Shown piece after piece: positions 1 to 4,526 of a stretch of DNA of 10,629 bases. The notes below the pieces were generated by a model, which saw nothing but the letters and a program-made list of their open reading frames with translations, was not told the DNA's origin and did no database searches. Position 1 is the stretch's first letter. Each line of letters begins with the position of its first letter. The DNA is from Ignavibacteria bacterium (GTDB lineage Bacteria > Bacteroidota > Ignavibacteria > UBA10030 > UBA6906): NCBI GenBank assembly GCA_029859455.1, contig JAOUDE010000062.1, forward strand, positions 1-10,629. The letters run 5' to 3'. The translations under genes and the position numbers were made by a program.

Positions 1-1
1 C

Positions 2-430
2 GAGCCGGCGATACCCCCCCTCCCGCCTAACCCTCCTGACAGGGTTGTTCCGGCAACACCTCGGTCACCATCACGGGAGAGCTTCCTCGGTGAGGGCGTG
101 CGGTTTGCGTCCGGAAGTGCGGACATTTCACCCGGGTCCGAAGAAGTGCTCGAGAGCATCTTCCTGAAGCTGATCCTGATGGCCAATGATGTCGAGGTGA
201 TCGGATACACCGACGGTGCCGGTGATCCCGGGGAAAATCTCCGCCTCTCACTCGCCCGCGCAGAAGCGGTAAAGCGATGGCTTCTTGCGAAAGGGATGCC
301 GAAGCACCGGATCACGGCGGCCGGCCGGGGTAGTGCCAATCCCATCGCTCCGAACGATACACCGCGGGGGAGGGGACAGAACAGAAGAATCGAGATCCAT
401 ATCATCCCGACCGGGAGGAACTCGAGATGA
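2..430 (+). CDS. OmpA-family C-terminal peptidoglycan-binding domain protein, 5' partial
   Basis: The reading frame is open from the left edge, so the gene begins outside the window; the GTG at 98 is internal. The visible part is a proline-rich linker (about codons 1-28) followed by a complete OmpA-like domain. Recognisable elements are the strand GVRFASGSADISPGS, the segment GYTDGAGDPGENLRLSLARA and the closing GRGQNRRIEIHI. In characterised OmpA domains an Asp in the (H/Y)TD motif and an Arg fifteen residues later bind the diaminopimelate of peptidoglycan. Both are present here (Asp codon at 212-214, Arg codon at 257-259) with exactly that spacing. The protein therefore probably tethers an outer-membrane or periplasmic structure to the cell wall. 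The N-terminal part (barrel, lipoprotein or other) cannot be seen. It converges on the propeller gene downstream. Confidence 0.9.
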   Translation, partial: EPAIPPLPPNPPDRVVPATPRSPSRESFLGEGVRFASGSADISPGSEEVLESIFLKLILMANDVEVIGYTDGAGDPGENLRLSLARAEAVKRWLLAKGMPKHRITAAGRGSANPIAPNDTPRGRGQNRRIEIHIIPTGRNSR

Positions 431-517
431 GAACATGCCGGACAACCAGATCAACCCGCTACGGTGTTACCCTGTTCCGCTTCGTTCCGCCACTGACCGA
501 GTATCCCTGTAACTACC

Positions 518-539
518 GTTTTGGCAATTCGCCGAAAAC
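518..539. terminator. Weak stem-loop between two convergent genes
   Basis: GTTTTGGC and GCCGAAAAC can pair as an 8-bp stem with one bulged G around the loop AATTC. The stem lies between the stop of the OmpA-family gene and the stop of the convergent propeller gene, where a bidirectional terminator would be expected. There is no good T-run after it on either strand, so the call is weak. Nothing else is recognisable in 431-584. Confidence 0.25.
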
Positions 540-584
540 TCATTTCAACGTCTCTGACTTTTGACATTCCTTCACCTCCCCGAG

Positions 585-2708
585 TTACCTCAGCAACAAC
601 AGTTTCTTCGTCTCCACTGAGCCCCCGGCCTCCAGCCGGTAGAAATACGCCCCGCTGGGATAACCTGTGGCGTCCCACCGGACCGCGTGCCTTCCTGCTT
701 CAAACTGCCCATCGGCGAGCGTCGCTACCCTGCGGCCAAGAATATCATAGATCACGAGAGCGACCTCGGCTGAACCCGGCAGATCGAACCTGATTGTGGT
801 TGTCGGGTTGAACGGATTCGGATAATTCTGTTCGAGCGCTGATCGTACCGGTAGGCCGGCCGGATGGCCCGGGCCGACAGAAACCACGCCGGATGGAACG
901 GTCCGGAAAATAACACCTCCTTCTCCGACAAGTGTTCCATGAGTTGCATCGGTATAATAGACGTCAAGGAGGAATTCATCCGTATGGAGCGGATGTTGCG
1001 TCCATGTCATTCCATGGTCCGTCGTCTGCAGAACGAGCGCGTCCTCGCCGACCACCGTCACGTGACCCGGAGAGGAAATGGATACACCCCGCAGCTGGAC
1101 GGTTGTTCCACTCACCAGTTCAGACCAGTTCTGTCCTCCGTTTTCCGTGTAGAGGATTACCCCTCCGGCCCCGACCACATACCCGGTGTCGGCCGAGGAG
1201 AAATCGATCCCGTAAAACCATACGGAAATCGGCGTACTTTGCTGGAACCAATTCGCTCCCCCATCGTTTGTCCGCAGGATGCCTGCCGGTCCGATGACCG
1301 TACCGCTCATTGCATCAGTGAAGAACACTTCGAACAAACCTGCCGTTGTTCCGCTTGTTTGTTGTGACCAGGTCAGTCCCGCATCAGAGCTGTGCAGAAT
1401 GACCCCGGACAAACCAACCGCCCACGCGTTGTCCGGATCGCCGTATGCAATTCCGTTCAGGACCAGGGTGGTTCCGCTGTTCATCTGTATCCACGTTGTG
1501 CCGCCGTTCATCGTGCGCATGATCGAGCCGCTCTGGCCGACCGCGAGCCCGTTGTCAACATCTGAGAACTCAACTCCGTAGAGATGGCCCGGGGCGTTGC
1601 TCGTCTGAGTCGTCCAGGTTCTTCCTCCATCGGTCGTCCGGAGGATAACACCACCGGTAGCGACCGCGGTACCTATGTCTGAATCGATGAAGTGAAGTCC
1701 GAAGAACGATTCATTGGTGAGGTCTGTATTCCTGACATCCCAGTTCGCTCCGGCATCGGTTGTGCGGAGGATGTTTATCGGCTCACCGCTGTTTCCACCC
1801 ACGATGACGCCTTCGCTCGCATTCGCGAACGAGCCGTCATAGAGAGGAGCAGTAGTCACAAAGGCATCCATAATAGGGACCCAGCTCAGGCCGGCATCGG
1901 TGGTGTACAGGACCGTCCCGAACGATCCGGCGGTCCACCCTGTGTTATCATCGACGAAAGCAACCGACTGGAGACCCTGAGTCGTTCCGCTGGCAACCGG
2001 GCTCCAGCTTGAACCGGCATCCGTCGATCTGAGAATTGTGCCGGACTGACCCACAACAATTCCTGTTCCTCCATTCGTGAAGAATACACCACGAAGATGC
2101 TGTGTCGTTCCGCTCACCTGACTGTTCCAGGTTGCACCGCCGTCAGTTGTGGACTGGATCAAGCCTCCCTGGCCGACAATATACCCTGTGCTGGCGCTGG
2201 TGAAATAGACGGATTCAAGCAGTAAGGTCGTTCCCCCTGTCTGGTTGTTCCAGACGGCACCCCCGTCGGTTGTGCGTAGAATTGTCCCGTTCCATCCAAC
2301 CGCTGTTCCCGTCTGAACGTCTGTGAAGTAGACATCCATGAGGTTCTCAACCGAGTTTGAGTTCTGCACTGTCCAGTTCTCGCCGGCATCGTTGGTACGG
2401 AGAATTGTCCCTGCGTCACCAATGATGAACCCGGTGCTGGGATCAGGAAACATCACATCACTGAGATGCTCGAACGTTCCGCTCATGACCTCCGTCCATG
2501 TGATCCCTCCATCGGTGGTTCGCACGATCGTCCCAAACTCGGCTACCGCAATCCCGATGTTGTGAGCTGCATCGGCGAACGCAACACCCCTGATGACATT
2601 GCCCGATGGCTGGGGATGGCTCCAATACCAGTCTGATTGCGAGAGGAGTAATGACGGAAGGAACATGGTGCCCAGCAGGACAGCGATCATATGTACCCGA
2701 CTGATCAT
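585..2708 (-). CDS. Secreted YCF48-type beta-propeller protein with T9SS type A sorting domain
   Basis: The product is about 707 residues. An N-terminal signal peptide (ISRVHMIAVLLGTMFLPSLLLS) is followed by about 13 tandem units of roughly 41-42 residues. The unit consensus is G-T-I-L-R-T-T-D-G-G-x-x-W, then SGTT and a V-x-F-x-D-x-x-x-G-x-x-V-G segment. This is the YCF48/BNR-like propeller repeat. The last 80 or so residues are a T9SS sorting domain: QNYPNPFNPTTTIRF, then IYDILGRRV, then a terminal ETKKLLLLR. The protein is predicted to cross the inner membrane by Sec and be exported and surface-anchored or released by T9SS. YCF48 proteins in photosynthetic organisms assist photosystem II assembly, but in this setting the repeat is best read only as a binding or scaffold fold. 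Start choice: an ATG at 2723 has no upstream ribosome site, whereas the ATG at 2708 follows AAAGGA by six bases, so 2708 is preferred. No catalytic motif is seen. Confidence 0.88.
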   Translation of the reverse strand: MISRVHMIAVLLGTMFLPSLLLSQSDWYWSHPQPSGNVIRGVAFADAAHNIGIAVAEFGTIVRTTDGGITWTEVMSGTFEHLSDVMFPDPSTGFIIGDAGTILRTNDAGENWTVQNSNSVENLMDVYFTDVQTGTAVGWNGTILRTTDGGAVWNNQTGGTTLLLESVYFTSASTGYIVGQGGLIQSTTDGGATWNSQVSGTTQHLRGVFFTNGGTGIVVGQSGTILRSTDAGSSWSPVASGTTQGLQSVAFVDDNTGWTAGSFGTVLYTTDAGLSWVPIMDAFVTTAPLYDGSFANASEGVIVGGNSGEPINILRTTDAGANWDVRNTDLTNESFFGLHFIDSDIGTAVATGGVILRTTDGGRTWTTQTSNAPGHLYGVEFSDVDNGLAVGQSGSIMRTMNGGTTWIQMNSGTTLVLNGIAYGDPDNAWAVGLSGVILHSSDAGLTWSQQTSGTTAGLFEVFFTDAMSGTVIGPAGILRTNDGGANWFQQSTPISVWFYGIDFSSADTGYVVGAGGVILYTENGGQNWSELVSGTTVQLRGVSISSPGHVTVVGEDALVLQTTDHGMTWTQHPLHTDEFLLDVYYTDATHGTLVGEGGVIFRTVPSGVVSVGPGHPAGLPVRSALEQNYPNPFNPTTTIRFDLPGSAEVALVIYDILGRRVATLADGQFEAGRHAVRWDATGYPSGAYFYRLEAGGSVETKKLLLLR
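900..2534 (-). repeat. About 13 tandem YCF48/BNR-like units inside the propeller gene
   Basis: Units repeat about every 123-126 bases on the minus strand and are recognised by recurring (R/S)T-(T/N)D-(G/A)G-x-x-W motifs. On the plus strand these appear as repeated blocks reading like CC-x-C-C-(A/G)-TC-GGT-(T/G)GT. Units are diverged at base level but conserved in protein pattern. One unit (around residues 283-318, counted from the ATG at 2723) carries a longer insertion. A half unit before the first complete one and a half unit after the last suggest circular closure of the propeller. Confidence 0.85.
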
Positions 2709-2714
2709 CGTGAA

Positions 2715-2720
2715 TCCTTT
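2715..2720 (-). promoter_or_regulatory. Ribosome binding site that decides the propeller gene start
   Basis: AAAGGA on the minus strand lies six bases before the ATG at 2708-2706. The upstream in-frame ATG (2723-2721) would include this site in the coding region and has no comparable site of its own. Confidence 0.6.
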
Positions 2721-2859
2721 CATATCTGGAAGAAGGATGACCGTTCAATAATGAAGAAGATGCTCGTTTCTGATCTCTTCCGCAAGGCGTTTCAGCTCTT
2801 CCGCTGTTCATTCGGGATGAAGTTCATCCGCAGGAAAAGCTGGAAATACTCTGAGTTGT

Positions 2860-2893
2860 TTGACTTGACCAATGAGATTTCATTAGTTAATAA
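2860..2893 (+). promoter_or_regulatory. Possible promoter of the small helical protein gene
   Basis: An AT-rich stretch holds overlapping -35-like hexamers TTGACT (2860-2865) and TTGACC (2865-2870). A -10-like TAATAA (2888-2893) lies 17 bases after the second. Transcription would begin near 2900, about 20 bases ahead of the GTG at 2921. The -10 match is poor (3 of 6), and FCB bacteria often use a different consensus, so this is tentative. The rest of 2709-2859 is the divergent leader of the propeller gene; I see nothing else convincing there. Confidence 0.3.
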
Positions 2894-2920
2894 CAGGATG
2901 TAAAAGTAGCGGTCGAAGCT

Positions 2921-3106
2921 GTGAAAGGCGCTGTCGACGGAGTAAAGCAGGTCGGTGGCGATACTGTCGGAGCGACAAAGACAGCGATCCTTGCCGCCTT
3001 CAAAGCAGCTAAGGAGGTGGGAGGAGATGCAGCAAATGCAGTGACCAAGTCCCTGGAGAAAAGCTTCGAAGGGGCAAAGGATATTTTGGACGAAATAAAG
3101 AAGTAA
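2921..3106 (+). CDS. Small alanine/lysine-rich helical protein with 11-residue repeats
   Basis: I do not recognise a named family. The 61-residue product has no signal peptide, cysteine, tryptophan or proline and is predicted almost wholly helical. Lysines recur at residues 9, 20, 31, (43) and 53. KQVGGD (9-14) and KEVGGD (31-36) are exactly 22 residues apart, giving an 11/22-residue periodicity. That periodicity is characteristic of LEA group 3, apolipoprotein-like and some phasin-type amphipathic helices, which bind lipid surfaces or protect proteins under stress; a role here is inference. The start is uncertain. The frame is open from 2894 and the repeat pattern already runs through VEAVKGAVDGV before the GTG, but no ATG is in frame and no clear ribosome site precedes the GTG. 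An ATG at 2898 is followed immediately by TAA; one extra base there would join it to this frame. The gene could thus have a damaged start. A structured block follows it. Confidence 0.6.
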   Translation: MKGAVDGVKQVGGDTVGATKTAILAAFKAAKEVGGDAANAVTKSLEKSFEGAKDILDEIKK

Positions 3107-3118
3107 TACGACCTTCGA

Positions 3119-3180
3119 AGTTCCGCCTCCTTTCAGGCCGGGTCACTGAGCGAGTCACCGCGCCGAAGGGAGACGGAACT
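3119..3180. repeat. Long imperfect inverted repeat (62-base hairpin)
   Basis: Arms 3119-3134 and 3165-3180 (AGTTCCGCCTCCTTTC against GAAGGGAGACGGAACT) pair over 16 positions with one mismatch and one G-U pair. Inside, GGCCGGGTCACT and AGTCACCGCGCC pair over about 9 of 12 positions around a GAGCG loop, so nearly the whole segment folds on itself. The core GTCACTGAGCGAGTCAC has the look of a REP-type intergenic palindrome. It begins 12 bases after the stop of the small helical protein gene and has no T-run, so it could be an mRNA 3' structure, a REP/MITE-like element or part of an RNA. Confidence 0.6.
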
Positions 3181-3234
3181 CCGGGGAGGATCAGTCATCG
3201 GGTCTTTCCGGGTGCATCCTCTCAGTGGCCCCGG
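3181..3234. repeat. Second hairpin directly abutting the first
   Basis: CCGGGGAGGAT (3181-3191) can pair with ATCCT (3216-3220) and, after an 8-base bulge, with CCCCGG (3229-3234). It starts at the base after the preceding 62-base hairpin, so 3119-3234 is one continuous structured block. Beyond it, 3235-3332 is pyrimidine-rich on the plus strand and shows nothing I can name. Confidence 0.4.
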
Positions 3235-3332
3235 CTTGAGCATAACCCCGATTCCCGCCACAAACTTCATGATTCCCTTCTTTTCTTCCTCCCTACGGAA
3301 CTCTTTCGGCTTTGACGCGTCAGTTGGACAGT

Positions 3333-3355
3333 AGCCGGCATACGGCCGGTTTTTT
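3333..3355 (+). terminator. Rho-independent terminator-like hairpin with T6
   Basis: CCGGC (3335-3339) pairs with GCCGG (3345-3349) around the loop ATACG. An outer G-T and A-T pair extend the stem, and a run of six T follows (3350-3355). This is a short but classical intrinsic terminator shape. It lies 25 bases before the ATG of the TlpA-like gene and would end read-through from the small helical protein gene, or act as an attenuator in the leader of the redox pair. Confidence 0.5.
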
Positions 3356-3380
3356 CCAGCATATCAACGAAAGAGCGAAA

Positions 3381-3968
3381 ATGATCAACAAATACTCTGT
3401 CACCGCGGTCCTCCGGATGCTTTTGATCGCTGTTTTCCCAATATCCGGGGTCACTGCTTCCCCCCTCATGGGGAACGAACCACAGCCGATGGTGGGTGAG
3501 GCAGCGCCGTTGTTCACCCTGAATGCTCTCGACGGGAGCCGGCATTCTCTGGACGAGCTGAAGGGCCGCTACACTGTGATCCATTTTGCGACAACCTGGT
3601 GCCCCTTTTGCAACGCGGAAGCGCCTCACCTTGAGGATCTTTACCAGCGCTACAAGGGACGTGGTGTGGCTGTGCTGATTATTGACGTCAAAGAAGACCA
3701 GCAACTTGTGGCCCGGTGGGCTTCGAAATTCGATCTCTCCTTCCCCGTACTGCTCGACAGCGACGGGGGTGTCGCTACACAATATGCACCTGAAGGAGTT
3801 CATCCTTCCCTTGCGCGCGATGAAGTCCCCCTGGCATCGAATCTCATTATCGACAGGGACGGGACGATCCGATACTACTCCCTCCTCAATACGACGAGTT
3901 TCGACCCGGAACTCACGGAGGTGAAAGCGATGCTGGATCGGCTAATACAGAAAGAAACCGTCCAATGA
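3381..3968 (+). CDS. TlpA-like extracytoplasmic thiol-disulfide oxidoreductase
   Basis: The product is 195 residues. An N-terminal signal peptide (hydrophobic core LRMLLIAVFPISGVTA, likely cleavage near residue 26) is followed by a redoxin/AhpC-TSA fold. Family markers are the entry GEAAPLFTLNALDG, the strand TVIHFATTWCPFCNAE with the CPFC active site at residues 74-77, and a cis-proline loop EVPLAS (Pro150) before LIIDRDG. TlpA/ResA-type proteins reduce or exchange disulfides outside the cytoplasmic membrane, for example in cytochrome c maturation or oxidative repair; the substrate here is unknown. The ATG at 3381 is chosen over an upstream TTG because it starts the signal peptide and the TTG version would read through the terminator-like hairpin. 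The ribosome site is weak (GAAAGAG). Its stop overlaps the next gene's start in ATGA, so the two are translationally coupled. Confidence 0.88.
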   Translation: MINKYSVTAVLRMLLIAVFPISGVTASPLMGNEPQPMVGEAAPLFTLNALDGSRHSLDELKGRYTVIHFATTWCPFCNAEAPHLEDLYQRYKGRGVAVLIIDVKEDQQLVARWASKFDLSFPVLLDSDGGVATQYAPEGVHPSLARDEVPLASNLIIDRDGTIRYYSLLNTTSFDPELTEVKAMLDRLIQKETVQ

Positions 3969-4459
3969 CAATACTGCTTTCGCTGATCGCTCCTCTATTG
4001 ATAGGCCCGTCAGCCGTCCAACAGGCATCAGACTTTGTGGAGCTGACGATCCCCCGCGTCACTGTTCAGCCGGGCGATTCGTCGATGATTGTTATCGGTG
4101 TGAGGGTGAAACAAGGGTACCACATCCAGGCTGAGGAACCGGAGGACGAGTATCTCATTCCGACACGCCTTGAGATCGATCCTGCACAAGGGATGAGGGT
4201 TTCCAGGCCGGAGATCCCTCCGGGCCATACCGTTCTGCTCTCCGGAACGCCCTGGAATGTTCTCGACGGCAGCTTTGAAATGAGAGTCGTCGTGCACGCG
4301 GCAAATGTCAGCCCGTCACCCGACGAGTTCCTCAGAGCCACACTCCGCTTCCAGGCCTGCGACGACAAGCGGTGCTTCGCGCCGGAGAGCCTGGACTTCG
4401 TCATTCCGTTGATGATGCAGACGAAAACGGCTGATCGGGACAGGGAAAATAGTCACTAG
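3965..4459 (+). CDS. Free-standing DsbD N-terminal-type domain protein
   Basis: The product is 164 residues with a signal peptide (MTILLSLIAPLLIGPSAVQQ). It matches the immunoglobulin-like N-terminal domain of DsbD (the DsbC-interacting domain). Supporting segments are VTVQPGDSSMIVIGVRV, GYHIQAEEPEDEYLIPT and the closing FQACDDKRCFAPESL. The two cysteines (132 and 137, CX4C) sit where the redox pair of nDsbD lies; E. coli has CX5C. In full DsbD this domain hands electrons to periplasmic partners and is fused to a membrane domain and a C-terminal thioredoxin domain. Here no membrane segment follows and the protein ends soon after the domain. The gene starts four bases inside the stop of the TlpA-like gene (ATGA), which makes that thioredoxin-fold protein its probable partner. 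The electron source in the membrane (CcdA or DsbD) is not in the window. Confidence 0.8.
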   Translation: MTILLSLIAPLLIGPSAVQQASDFVELTIPRVTVQPGDSSMIVIGVRVKQGYHIQAEEPEDEYLIPTRLEIDPAQGMRVSRPEIPPGHTVLLSGTPWNVLDGSFEMRVVVHAANVSPSPDEFLRATLRFQACDDKRCFAPESLDFVIPLMMQTKTADRDRENSH

Positions 4460-4495
4460 TCAACGATTCATGATCAACCGTCAACTGATGACCAT
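4457..4495 (+). repeat. Intergenic GTCAAC-rich repeat, copy A
   Basis: The segment begins in the stop codon of the DsbD-like gene and runs toward the convergent carboxypeptidase gene. It holds TCAAC three times and ends GATGACCAT. It resembles the reverse complement of 9993-10027 (TAGTC...TCAACG...AACCGT...GAT-ACCAT) with a gap of 6-7 bases. Both copies lie between convergent genes. It may be a dispersed intergenic element; the similarity was judged by eye. Confidence 0.35.
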
Positions 4496-4526
4496 CCAGC
4501 ATAGTCTCTGCCTGCTCTCTGTGCTG

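Noticed and set aside
864..1367. A plus-strand frame of 167 codons inside the propeller gene
   Set aside because: Antisense to well-conserved YCF48 repeats; its residues show no domain pattern.
585..2708. Tandem units considered as a CRISPR array or DNA satellite
   Set aside because: Units are diverged at base level, have no identical repeat/spacer pattern, and are conserved as protein motifs in one open frame.
585..2708. Naming the propeller gene a photosystem II assembly factor
   Set aside because: Only the repeat type is shared. The signal peptide, T9SS sorting domain and setting point to an exported protein with another role.
2751..2903. A 50-residue plus-strand frame (MKKMLVSDLFRKAF...) ahead of the small helical protein
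   Set aside because: No ribosome site at proper spacing, no recognisable domain, and it overlaps the divergent promoter region and the AT-rich segment proposed as a promoter.
3133..3270. A 45-residue minus-strand frame (MKFVAGIGVMLKPG...) with a purine-rich GAAGGGA just before its ATG
   Set aside because: Its second half runs entirely through the two hairpins and reads as arginine/serine-rich sequence without family similarity. More likely a by-product of the structured block, though the start signal is decent.
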